This document shows positions 17,677 through 26,137 of a DNA stretch of 64,000 nt, piece after piece. Position 1 is the stretch's first letter. The number at the start of each line of letters is the position of its first letter. Source of the DNA: Aestuariibaculum lutulentum. Lineage in GTDB: Bacteria; Bacteroidota; Bacteroidia; Flavobacteriales; Flavobacteriaceae. The notes beneath the pieces are model-generated. The model saw only the letters and a list, made by a program, of their open reading frames with translations, did not search any database and was not told where the DNA came from. The DNA lies in NCBI RefSeq assembly GCF_032926325.1, contig NZ_CP136709.1:471501-535500 (forward strand). Direction: 5' to 3'. Made by a program: the position numbers and the translations under genes.

Positions 17677-18827
17677 AAAAAAATAAAATTAAGGTAGTTG
17701 GATTATTCTCTGGCTGCGGTGGATTAGATTTAGGATTTAAACAAGCAGGTTACGATATCATTTGGGCAAATGATATTTTAAAGGATGCTTGTGAAACATA
17801 CAAGGTAAACATTGGCGACCATATTATTAATGAGGATATTACTAAAGTAGATTTAGACTCTATTCCTAAGGCTGATGTAATAATTGGTGGTCCTCCTTGT
17901 CAGGGATTTTCAGGTATAGGAAAAAGAGACCCTAATGACAATAGGTCTGCATTGGTATATTCCTATTTAGACGTAGTAAACAAAGTTCAACCTAAAATTT
18001 TCCTTTTTGAAAATGTAACAGGAATTAAGTCATCAAAGGCTGCTGATGGAACTAAAGTAATTGATAATCTAAATGAAGCATTTCAAAAAATTGGATACCA
18101 TATAAACATTCACACTCTTAATGCTGCCGATTATGGTGTGCCTCAAAAAAGAAAGAGAGTATTTATAATTGGTAACAAATTTGAAGTTGATATTAATGCC
18201 CCAACCCAAACTCATTCTGAAAAAGATTCAAATAAAAAGAAATGGATTTCATCTTTTGAAGCTATTTCTGATTTAGAATCACCAACTGATGATGGACTTG
18301 TAAAATACACTAAACAACCAAGTTGTGAGTATCAGTCCTTGATGCGAAAAAATTCAACTGAAACAACATTGCAGATCACTCCTTATTCAAGCCCAACAGA
18401 TAAGGAGATTATTAAACACGTGAAACCTGGAGGAAACTATATGGACATTCCTGATGAGGTTTCCACTAAGCGAATAATGTATTTCAAGAGCACAGGGGGA
18501 AGAACAACCACATATGGGAGATTAGACCCTAAAATGCCTAATTACACATTAAACACACATTTCAATAGACCGAATATAGGATGTAATATTCACTATGAGG
18601 AAGATAGAATGATTACAATACGAGAGGGTTTAAGATTTCAATCTTTTCCTGATGATTTTCATTTAATATCTAAAACCAAGAGAAACTATTATGTTCAAGT
18701 TGGAAATGCAGTTCCTCCCCTCTTATCTAGGGCTTGGGCTGATCATTTACAAAAGTACTTAACCGCTGAACGCATATCAAAAACCTCAAGCACCAATAAC
18801 TTAAACCCCTCATTGTTAGAAACCTAA
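17673..18827 (+). CDS. C5-cytosine DNA methyltransferase
   Basis: 384 residues with all main motifs: I LFSGCGGLDLGF (11-22), IV GGPPCQGFSG with catalytic Cys76, VI ENV (113-115), VIII VPQKRKRVFIIG, and X VQVGNAVPP. It methylates carbon 5 of cytosine using S-adenosylmethionine. It overlaps the fused type IIG gene by 4 bp and is the third gene of the operon. The target site cannot be read from sequence. An m5C product next to a convergent McrBC system, which attacks modified DNA, is notable. Confidence 0.95.
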   Translation: MKKNKIKVVGLFSGCGGLDLGFKQAGYDIIWANDILKDACETYKVNIGDHIINEDITKVDLDSIPKADVIIGGPPCQGFSGIGKRDPNDNRSALVYSYLDVVNKVQPKIFLFENVTGIKSSKAADGTKVIDNLNEAFQKIGYHINIHTLNAADYGVPQKRKRVFIIGNKFEVDINAPTQTHSEKDSNKKKWISSFEAISDLESPTDDGLVKYTKQPSCEYQSLMRKNSTETTLQITPYSSPTDKEIIKHVKPGGNYMDIPDEVSTKRIMYFKSTGGRTTTYGRLDPKMPNYTLNTHFNRPNIGCNIHYEEDRMITIREGLRFQSFPDDFHLISKTKRNYYVQVGNAVPPLLSRAWADHLQKYLTAERISKTSSTNNLNPSLLET

Positions 18828-18889
18828 AATTATTTAAGCAGCCCTTTTGCTATTCTAAAATAAATAATTACTGCATTAGGGCTTGTTTA

Positions 18890-20143
18890 TTATATTTTAA
18901 GCCTTAACATCTCCAAAACTTTTTGTCCTATTTGATTATCCAAATCCCTACTATCCTCCTCTAAGACAGAAACAAAACCCATTTTACACTGATGATCAAC
19001 TTCAATATAATTTAGTAAATCATCCTTAGAATAATCATCTGTTAAATATGATTTGAAGTCTGAGTCTTTTAGTTTACCAGGATAAAGCAATAGAGCCTTA
19101 TCAGCATCCCAAAAACGACAATAGGCATACATTTGTCTTAAATCACTAACAGAAGCTACACTTTTCAAAGGACGCTTCCATTTTGTATCTATTATATAGG
19201 TTTTATTATTTAATCGAATTACAACGTCTGGCCTTAATGTATTATTACCCCAAAATGATTTTGTTTCTTGACCAGACACCAAAATATCCGTTCCAATTGA
19301 TGCTTTTTGTAATTGCTTCAAAATGTATTCTTCCCATAATTCATTCATATCAAAAAGAAGTGATAACATTTTCTCATTGCCACTAGCTATATCAGGTGAA
19401 TAATTTAGAATAATAAGTCTTGACAATTCTAAAGCATAGCTATAACCTCCTGATTTCCTATCTAATTTAAGATTATTTAAATGTGCTGCGGTTATTTTTT
19501 TATTATCAACTTCTGGAAAATTCAATAAAACTCTTCGGCATAAGTCATATAACCGTGAACCAGATGTAAACTGATCAACTATCAATAAAGCCTTTCTTAA
19601 AATTTGATGTAGTAAATGGTTTGTATCATAAACCTGATGTGTTGTATAAAACCTTTCCTTATGAACAATATTTCTATTTAAGTGTCCTGCAAATTCTAAC
19701 TTTCCTTTTAATGCTTTAGAATTTTCAGTTTGCTTTCGATACTGCTTGATGAGTCCTTTTCTTGTCAAACTTTCCAGTTCCAACAAATACAACTCAAAAT
19801 ATACCTCCAACAAGTTTAAATGCTGTCTTTTTACATGAGCAGCACCTGAAGAGTCAGGCTTTAGCTTACCACAAGCTTGAAGCATTTTAAGTAACACCCC
19901 TTTCCACTGATTATCATTATCATCCTTATCAGCTTTGGGATTGATTTCTATCGTTAAACCATCAACCTGAATCACACCAACATACTGATTAAACTTTACC
20001 CCTTTAGCTATAGGCTCGAAATATTTACCTTCATGATAGTCATTTAGCTTTAACAAGGCATCTAAATGCATTTGTTTAAACCCTTGCTCACCAATGCAAA
20101 GGCGTTGATGCTCAAAAACTGATATGATTTTTAGGCTTTTCAA
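18890..20143 (-). CDS. mcrC: McrC, nuclease subunit of a modification-dependent restriction system
   Basis: 417 residues. An N-terminal beta-rich domain (GVKFNQYVGVIQVDGLTIEINPKAD) precedes the PD-(D/E)xK nuclease: Asp306 in LRPDVVIRL and Asp319 with Lys321 in YIIDTKWK, plus NELWEEYI. McrC cuts DNA once the McrB ring has translocated from modified sites. The start is TTG at 20143-20141, directly after the mcrB stop TAA at 20146-20144; the N-terminal KIISVFEHQRLCIGE fits the family, so I accept it. Translational coupling to mcrB is likely. Confidence 0.9.
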   Translation of the reverse strand: MKSLKIISVFEHQRLCIGEQGFKQMHLDALLKLNDYHEGKYFEPIAKGVKFNQYVGVIQVDGLTIEINPKADKDDNDNQWKGVLLKMLQACGKLKPDSSGAAHVKRQHLNLLEVYFELYLLELESLTRKGLIKQYRKQTENSKALKGKLEFAGHLNRNIVHKERFYTTHQVYDTNHLLHQILRKALLIVDQFTSGSRLYDLCRRVLLNFPEVDNKKITAAHLNNLKLDRKSGGYSYALELSRLIILNYSPDIASGNEKMLSLLFDMNELWEEYILKQLQKASIGTDILVSGQETKSFWGNNTLRPDVVIRLNNKTYIIDTKWKRPLKSVASVSDLRQMYAYCRFWDADKALLLYPGKLKDSDFKSYLTDDYSKDDLLNYIEVDHQCKMGFVSVLEEDSRDLDNQIGQKVLEMLRLKI

Positions 20144-23128
20144 TTAAATTTCTTGATTATTAGTTTTCTCTCCTAATAAAGTTTTCACTGCATCCATGAC
20201 ATTATTTTCATCAACTCGTTTTAATATAAAAGTTGGTGTTTTAAAATCGCTAGCATGATCATAATCAAAATCTGCAAACTGCACATTGCTATTCCTTATT
20301 TTATCAACAAAACCGTTTCCTAAAACAAGTCCAATTTTACCATAATCACCATAAAAATATTCCTGTAACAATGGTACTATTTTATTATTAAAAGCATCAG
20401 CTAAACCTTTTTTAGTATTAATATTTACAAAGTACGAATGCCCTATGGTATGATCTCTATCTACCAGTAATTCAATTCTCTGATTAATTTTTTCCAAAAT
20501 AACCGACAACTTAACACCATCGATAGTTTCATTTTTAATAACACTTAGGTCAGGCATCATCTCTTTAAACTCAAAACGACGTCTAAGAGCTGTATCTAAA
20601 GCTTCTACAGATCTATCAGCCGTATTCATAGTTCCATAAATATCTAAATTCGCTGGTACACCAAATTCCTTTTTTGAATAAGGAAGTTTAATCTTTATTT
20701 CATTTTTAGCTCCAAGCCTCTTATCCACCTCTATTAAAGTTATAAGCTCCCCAAAAATAGCAGACACATTTCCTCTATTGATTTCATCTATAAAAATCGC
20801 ATATCGGTTGCTTGGATCCTTTTCTGCCTTTTTACATAATGATTTAAAAACACCATCCTCAATTAAATAACCTAATTCCTTTGAAGATTCGTCTTCAACA
20901 ACCTCATTATCATCTAGCAACGGCTTTATACCTTCGATAAAATCTTCATAGGCAAAAGATTGATGAAAAGTCACAAAATCATAATTCTTAACAATTTTAT
21001 CTGGATTAGGATTATAATTATCTACTGAGCTCTTTAAATCATATAATTCAGGCACTAATTCTTTAGCTTCTTCTTCTAGTAATTCCCAATATGAATCTTT
21101 AGTTTTATTAAAAATTAATGGCTGCATTCTATTACTCACATTTACATATTCACAATCTTTAATTGTATGACTCTGTAACTGTCCCCAAAGCGTAGGCCTT
21201 ACCGTATTAGAACTTGACAAATTTGCTTTTATCTGAACCCATAAATGCTCTGAAATATCACTTACCTTTGCCTTTTTTAAATCCATTAATGCAATCGTAA
21301 TTACTTGCCACCATGAACAGCCTCCAACAACATTTTGTAAATATTGATCTTTTGTTATTGAAGTTTCTCTTAAAGTATATTTATCAAATAATTCAGATTT
21401 AAGATAAAATGTTTTTCCCGTTCCTGGGGGGCCGTATAAAATTTGGTTTACCGGAGTCGTTCTATACAAAGGTGTATATTTTTCATGAGTTTCATTAACG
21501 CTATCTACATTCAACTCCATTGCTTTTTCAATTAAATTTAACAAGGTATAATACTCTATTTCAGTAGCTCTAAAATTAGTTCCCTGATGTCCTACTTTTA
21601 AATTTTGAAGTTCTCGATACTTTTCAACCTCTTTCTTTAAAATGGGTGAATTAGCCAAATTATGTGTTATTCGGATACCTGCTTTTAATGAATCTATTTC
21701 TTCTCCTGACCATAAATGACTATCTGTAGATACATATTCCTTTTTAGTCGGTTCACTTGTAACATCGGCTAAAGCATAACACCCAGATTTGCTTCCTGTA
21801 ATCCATAGAATAACCTTGTCTCCAACTTTTATTTTGTCCTTATGAGCAGTAACAGTCCAATCATTTAAAACGCTTCCATTTAGTGCTTCTTCAAAATCAA
21901 ACACTTTCGGACTTCCTTGAAATACCCAATAGTTTGTTTTTACACTAAACTTATCATTTAAAAATTTCAAATAATTATTCTTTCCCAATAAGGCTTTTGG
22001 TATACCATTACTGTGTTTAGAATCGTATTCTACAAAATCTGGATGTTTAACACGTTCCTTCTTGCTCATCATGAACTGAATAGTACTAATCAATCCATTT
22101 ACATTATTAGGATCTACTTCAAAAAAATCTATATCATCAAAGAAGTTATTTACTTCGTCTAATCTATTTTCTATATTTCCTACTGTATTTCCTAAATAAG
22201 CTCTGTAAGAATCGAAAGTATTTTTATCAAGCCATTTAGCAAAATCTCTTTTTACATTAATCAAACGAGATTGGTATTGTTCCCATAATTCTGAAGTATA
22301 TTTGAAATAATCTTTATCACTTGGCTTTTGAGCAAGTATACTTCTATGAAACTCACTAATTGATGTTTTATTAGTATAATCTATATTAAGATTAGTAGCT
22401 ACAACTCTAAGAGCATCTAGCTTAAACATATTTAAGCAATTATAATCTCCATACAAAAACGCTATTTTCCATTTGTAGCCATCCCCTAAATCAATATCAT
22501 CTATTTGTTTTAGATCATTATTCCTTGCTGCTTTTGCAATTCTAATAATTAAACTCTTAATCGAATTGAAAGCTTCTTCTTTGGAGTTTTCACCATACTT
22601 TTTAAACCATGCATATTCCCCATCTGTAGTTCGATTACTTTCCTCCTTTACATCACTATAACTACTTCTCTTGTAAATTCCGAACTTATAAGAACTCCCT
22701 CCAACAATACTTCCCAAATCTCTTGTAATGTGCTCAACCCAGTAACAAAAAGAGTCTTTATCTAAATTAGTATACTCTTCTAGGTACATGCTTTCCAGTT
22801 TTTGGATAGGCCAATTTTCTAGAAAACTTTCTTTTAATTCATATAGCCTCAAATTTTTCTCACTTGATTCCTTCTTAACAATCACAAATCCATTTTTCCT
22901 AAAAACATCAAAACATTCTGTATTATCGCCTCCTGCAAAATTATTATCAATCTCATTTCCAGTTGCGTGATGATTAGCATAAGCCATAACTGCCTTAGGA
23001 GGAAAATACTCCCCTTCAAAAGACACATCATACGTAGATGACTGACCAAATCCGCTTGGCACTCCTAATTGTTTAAAGTCTTTAATCCCTTGAAGAATAT
23101 GTTCTTTTGTTACTTTATCGAATAGCAT
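20144..23128 (-). CDS. mcrB: McrB-like AAA+ GTPase with ScoMcrA-type head and EVE reader domains
   Basis: 994 residues, about twice E. coli McrB. Residues 1-85 (STYDVSFEGEYFPPKAVMAYA) resemble the ScoMcrA-like N-terminal head. A middle domain (about 90-330) is unassigned. An EVE domain runs from 399 (NYWVFQGSPKVFDFEEAL, IKVGDKVILWITG, GCYALADV), a fold that binds modified cytosine. The motor has Walker A GPPGTGKT (566-573), Walker B FIDEINRG (779-786) and TMNTADRS (about 836-843). The roughly 200 residues between Walker A and B are longer than usual and appear to hold an inserted helical domain near WWQVITIALMDLKKAKVSD. Confidence 0.9.
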   Translation of the reverse strand: MLFDKVTKEHILQGIKDFKQLGVPSGFGQSSTYDVSFEGEYFPPKAVMAYANHHATGNEIDNNFAGGDNTECFDVFRKNGFVIVKKESSEKNLRLYELKESFLENWPIQKLESMYLEEYTNLDKDSFCYWVEHITRDLGSIVGGSSYKFGIYKRSSYSDVKEESNRTTDGEYAWFKKYGENSKEEAFNSIKSLIIRIAKAARNNDLKQIDDIDLGDGYKWKIAFLYGDYNCLNMFKLDALRVVATNLNIDYTNKTSISEFHRSILAQKPSDKDYFKYTSELWEQYQSRLINVKRDFAKWLDKNTFDSYRAYLGNTVGNIENRLDEVNNFFDDIDFFEVDPNNVNGLISTIQFMMSKKERVKHPDFVEYDSKHSNGIPKALLGKNNYLKFLNDKFSVKTNYWVFQGSPKVFDFEEALNGSVLNDWTVTAHKDKIKVGDKVILWITGSKSGCYALADVTSEPTKKEYVSTDSHLWSGEEIDSLKAGIRITHNLANSPILKKEVEKYRELQNLKVGHQGTNFRATEIEYYTLLNLIEKAMELNVDSVNETHEKYTPLYRTTPVNQILYGPPGTGKTFYLKSELFDKYTLRETSITKDQYLQNVVGGCSWWQVITIALMDLKKAKVSDISEHLWVQIKANLSSSNTVRPTLWGQLQSHTIKDCEYVNVSNRMQPLIFNKTKDSYWELLEEEAKELVPELYDLKSSVDNYNPNPDKIVKNYDFVTFHQSFAYEDFIEGIKPLLDDNEVVEDESSKELGYLIEDGVFKSLCKKAEKDPSNRYAIFIDEINRGNVSAIFGELITLIEVDKRLGAKNEIKIKLPYSKKEFGVPANLDIYGTMNTADRSVEALDTALRRRFEFKEMMPDLSVIKNETIDGVKLSVILEKINQRIELLVDRDHTIGHSYFVNINTKKGLADAFNNKIVPLLQEYFYGDYGKIGLVLGNGFVDKIRNSNVQFADFDYDHASDFKTPTFILKRVDENNVMDAVKTLLGEKTNNQEI

Positions 23129-23269
23129 AAATTGGTTGTAAGTTATTTCAAAAACTAAAAATAAGTTATTTAATTAAGAATGTATTATGGTTTCTCACAA
23201 TGAACTTTTGAATAAAAATCCGATTTAAATAACTGCTTTAATAAAATCTTTAAAGACGAGTTTTAATTT

Positions 23270-23455
23270 TTATATCAAATCCGCCCCTAATTCTTTAAAA
23301 AACTCATAAGTATTATTAAAATTCCAAACTGGAGGAAAAAATAACACAACACCATCTCGCCCTCTGGTTAACAGAATTCTATATGTATTTACTCTTAAAC
23401 AAGTATTTCCAAATATAGAAGTCTCGAAATCAAAATTCCAAGAACCATGACTCCA
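23270..23455 (-). pseudogene. 3' remnant of a DUF2075-type DNA/RNA helicase
   Basis: Downstream of the mcrB promoter region the minus strand keeps a 59-62 codon open frame to TAA at 23272-23270. It contains VNTYRILLTRGRDGVVLFFPP and TYEFFKELGADLI, the typical C-terminal end of DUF2075 helicases. No start codon or helicase motifs precede it. The frame closes upstream at TAG (23458-23456), exactly within the right att-like sequence, so the rest was probably lost by recombination at that border. Confidence 0.75.
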
Positions 23456-23523
23456 CTAAAAACCCTCAAAACACTAATGTTTATGAGGGTTTTGTTTTTA
23501 AGGTGACAATTTAGATGACAATT
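23449..23523. repeat. Candidate attR: second ssrA-end-like junction
   Basis: GACTCCACT (23449-23457) repeats the tmRNA 3' end. It is followed by a hairpin with 10-base arms AAAACCCTCA and TGAGGGTTTT (23459-23493) and a T-rich tail, then two TGACAAT copies (23504, 23516). The same order occurs at 12943-13027. Only the nine-base core is identical; the rest matches in layout and partly in sequence. Confidence 0.5.
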
Positions 23524-23607
23524 ATAACTGTTTATAGAATTAGTATGTTTATAGAAATCAATTAAACTTAAATGTTCTCCTCTAAAAATGTAAATCTTTA
23601 TTTTATT

Positions 23608-24153
23608 ATGAAACATTTAAAACATTTATTGCCCTTAATCTTATTTACAATCACACTATTTTCTTGTAGCAAAGATGATGACAATGAAAAAGAAACATCA
23701 TCAAATTACATTAAAATTGACACAGAAGATTTAGGTTTAAAAGGTGGAATTATCGAAGATTATGGTGACTTTGGAAACGGAACTTATAATTTAGACCTTA
23801 CTTTATACTCTTCAAATGTAACTTACGATGGTAATTCTGAACCAAACGGAAGCGGAGTTTTAATGTATTTTGAAATTTTTAGTGAAACTCCAGAAGTTCT
23901 GAAGCCAGGTATTTATTCTTGGATTAATTATGAAGATCCTATTACGACCTTCTCTTTTGACGAAGGATATATTTATCAATTTGACAACCTATCGTCTACC
24001 TACGAAGCTGCTTTTGTAAGTGGAACACTTACAGTTAAAAATTCCTCAAAAACTCAATATGAAATTTCTTTTGAAGGTGTTGATGAAAACGGAAAAACAA
24101 TTACAGGATATTACAAAGGAGCTATAGCTTATAGTTTAGAAGAAGAAATGTAA
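23608..24153 (+). CDS. Small lipoprotein of unknown function
   Basis: 181 residues from ATG 23608. The signal peptide MKHLKHLLPLILFTITLFSC ends in a lipobox Cys followed by SKDDDNEKE, the acidic stretch typical of exported Bacteroidetes lipoproteins. An in-frame ATG at 23572 would put 12 odd residues before the signal, so it is rejected. The mature part is beta-rich and acidic (GGIIEDYGDFGNGTYNLDLTLYSS) and ends in FEGVDENGKTITGYYKGAI, a pattern seen in small secreted Bacteroidetes proteins. First gene outside the island; function unknown. Confidence 0.8.
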   Translation: MKHLKHLLPLILFTITLFSCSKDDDNEKETSSNYIKIDTEDLGLKGGIIEDYGDFGNGTYNLDLTLYSSNVTYDGNSEPNGSGVLMYFEIFSETPEVLKPGIYSWINYEDPITTFSFDEGYIYQFDNLSSTYEAAFVSGTLTVKNSSKTQYEISFEGVDENGKTITGYYKGAIAYSLEEEM

Positions 24154-24177
24154 TGTGCTAATACTTAATTTATTTTT

Positions 24178-24202
24178 AAAGCGGGTAATTCCCGCTTTTT
24201 TT
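24178..24202 (+). terminator. Intrinsic terminator after the lipoprotein gene
   Basis: Arms AAAGCGGG and CCCGCTTT with loop TAATT, followed by a T run. Confidence 0.85.
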
Positions 24203-24276
24203 GTCTTCCTTAAAATTAGAGACATCTGAATCATGAAGTTTACTAACCTTTTCAGACTTTTCCTTATCTTTAAAGT

Positions 24277-24591
24277 ATGACTATAGCAAAAACTCCAAAA
24301 CCACCTTATTTCGCCGTAATATTCACTTCCGTTAAAACCAATAATGACAAAGGTTATAAAGAAATGGCAGAACTAATGGTTGCTCTTGCCAAACAACAAG
24401 ACGGTTTTTTAGGTATTGAAAGCGCCAGAAACGAAATAGGAATTACCGTATCGTATTGGAAAGATTTGGAATCTATACGAAACTGGAAAAACCACGTCGA
24501 TCATAAAGTTGCCCAAAAGGGAGGTAAAAAAGAATGGTATAAAGCCTACAAAGTAAGAATTACTAAGGTAGAACGAGATTATGGGTTCTAA
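24277..24591 (+). CDS. ABM-fold (antibiotic biosynthesis monooxygenase-like) protein
   Basis: 104 residues. AVIFTSVKTNNDKGYKEMAELMVALAKQQDGFLGIESARNE, then ITVSYWKDLESIRNWKNHVDHKVAQKGGKKEWY, is the dimeric ferredoxin-like ABM fold. Members include small monooxygenases and haem-degrading enzymes, but many have no known substrate. It stands alone, convergent to the FGGY kinase gene. Confidence 0.85.
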   Translation: MTIAKTPKPPYFAVIFTSVKTNNDKGYKEMAELMVALAKQQDGFLGIESARNEIGITVSYWKDLESIRNWKNHVDHKVAQKGGKKEWYKAYKVRITKVERDYGF

Positions 24592-24618
24592 TCTAATCTC
24601 AACTTTCTTAGTTAAACT

Positions 24619-26118
24619 TTAAGACATTTTTTCTTCTAAAATTTTATTCCACCCCTTGTAAGCTTCATGCGGTATAAACTCTCTTAAGTTAGGTTTAAAA
24701 GTTTTAACATTTTCTTCCATAGGTTCAGGTAAGTATTCTAAACCAGACCAAAATTTTATACCGAGCCCAGACATGAGGGCAGCCCCCCATGCTGACACAT
24801 CAGTAATTCCCATGTTAACAACAGGAGTTTTTAATAAATCTGCTAGAAACTGCATTAAAAAGGAATTCGCTGTTATTCCGCCATTAACTTTTAATTCCTT
24901 TAATTCTGTGTGCGTTTCCTGCTCTATGGAAGTTATTACATCCTTAATTTGGAATGCGATTGATTCCAAAGCGGCACGAACCAAATGTGACTTATTAGTT
25001 CCAAACGTTAGTCCGTGAATAGAACCTTTCCATTGATCCTGCCAATAAGGGGCTCCCATTCCACTAAAAGCAGGAACTAAATACACGCCTTCGTTGGTAA
25101 CCAAAGATGTTAACATGATCTCTATCTGATCATATGTTTCAAAAACACCTAACTGATTTTTTAACCATTCTAACGTAGATCCACAACTTACAATAACCCC
25201 TTCTAAAGCATAATTAACTTGATTACGAATACTCCACCCTATAGTGGTTAACATACCGTTTTCGGTTTGCCCTTTAATATTTTCCGAGTTCCATAATATT
25301 GAAGAACCTGTGCCTAAAGTTGCCTTTGCAGATCCATTTTTAAAGCACCTTTCACCAAAAAATGCAGCCTGAGAATCTCCAATGACTCCAGTTATTGGAA
25401 TTGAAATATCGAAAACACCTTCGAAGTTAGAGTCTCCATAATCATCAGCCGAAGAGGCTACTTTTGGTAATTTCAATGATTCAAGATTAAACGACTTCAA
25501 TAATTCAGAATCCCATTCCAAATCATAAATATTAAAAAACAAAGTTCGAGACGCATTAGTAAAATCCGTTTTATAACAATTCCCATGGGTCAATTTGTAT
25601 AACAACCAAGTATCTACTGTTCCAAAACAAGCTTCTCCCTTATCTATAGCTTGTTTAATTTTTCCATTATTTTCATAAAGCCACATAACTTTAGTTGCTG
25701 AAAAATAAGGGTCTATTGTTAATCCGGTTTTAGAACTAATTAAACTTTCTAAATCTTTTTCTTTTAGTGTTTCACAAATTGAAATTGACCTCTTACACTG
25801 CCAGACTACTGCATCACATAATGGATTGCCTTCTTTATCCCATAAAACAAAAGTTTCTCTCTGGTTTGAAATGCCACACGCAATAATTTTATCTACTTCA
25901 CCAATATATTTCTCTTTAAACTCAGTAATACAATTTTTAACCGCACTAATAACCGATTGATAAATTTCTTCTGGTTTCTGCTCAACAAATCCAGAGGTCG
26001 GATAGAAAGATTTTAGAGGGGTTGTACTTTTAATTATTACTTGACCCTGCGAATCAAAAATAATAGCCTTTGACCCACTGGTTCCTTGGTCTATAGATAA
26101 AAAATAAGATTTAGACAT
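24619..26118 (-). CDS. FGGY carbohydrate kinase, glycerol-kinase-like, last gene of the sugar operon
   Basis: 499 residues with the FGGY ATPase fold (FLSIDQGTSGSKAIIFD at the start, GTVDTWLLYKLT, KVNGGITANSFLMQFLADLL near the end). The glycerol-kinase pocket residues in NQRETF, VWQCKR and DPYFSATK are kept. In contrast, the GDQQ-equivalent reads GDSQ and the Phe of EGAVF is Val (EGVIV). Those two changes suggest a substrate other than, or bulkier than, glycerol. Gene context (isomerase, split transketolase, Rbs-type importer) suggests a ketose such as D-apulose, though dihydroxyacetone is also possible. It follows the permease gene by 19 bp. Confidence 0.85.
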   Translation of the reverse strand: MSKSYFLSIDQGTSGSKAIIFDSQGQVIIKSTTPLKSFYPTSGFVEQKPEEIYQSVISAVKNCITEFKEKYIGEVDKIIACGISNQRETFVLWDKEGNPLCDAVVWQCKRSISICETLKEKDLESLISSKTGLTIDPYFSATKVMWLYENNGKIKQAIDKGEACFGTVDTWLLYKLTHGNCYKTDFTNASRTLFFNIYDLEWDSELLKSFNLESLKLPKVASSADDYGDSNFEGVFDISIPITGVIGDSQAAFFGERCFKNGSAKATLGTGSSILWNSENIKGQTENGMLTTIGWSIRNQVNYALEGVIVSCGSTLEWLKNQLGVFETYDQIEIMLTSLVTNEGVYLVPAFSGMGAPYWQDQWKGSIHGLTFGTNKSHLVRAALESIAFQIKDVITSIEQETHTELKELKVNGGITANSFLMQFLADLLKTPVVNMGITDVSAWGAALMSGLGIKFWSGLEYLPEPMEENVKTFKPNLREFIPHEAYKGWNKILEEKMS

Positions 26119-26137
26119 GTAACTGAAATTTTAACTT

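Noticed and set aside
23395..23616. Minus-strand 73-codon ORF running through the right att region
   Set aside because: It crosses the att-like hairpin and direct repeats (NCHLNCHLKNK) and has no family features. The DUF2075 remnant in another frame of the same strand explains part of the sequence better.
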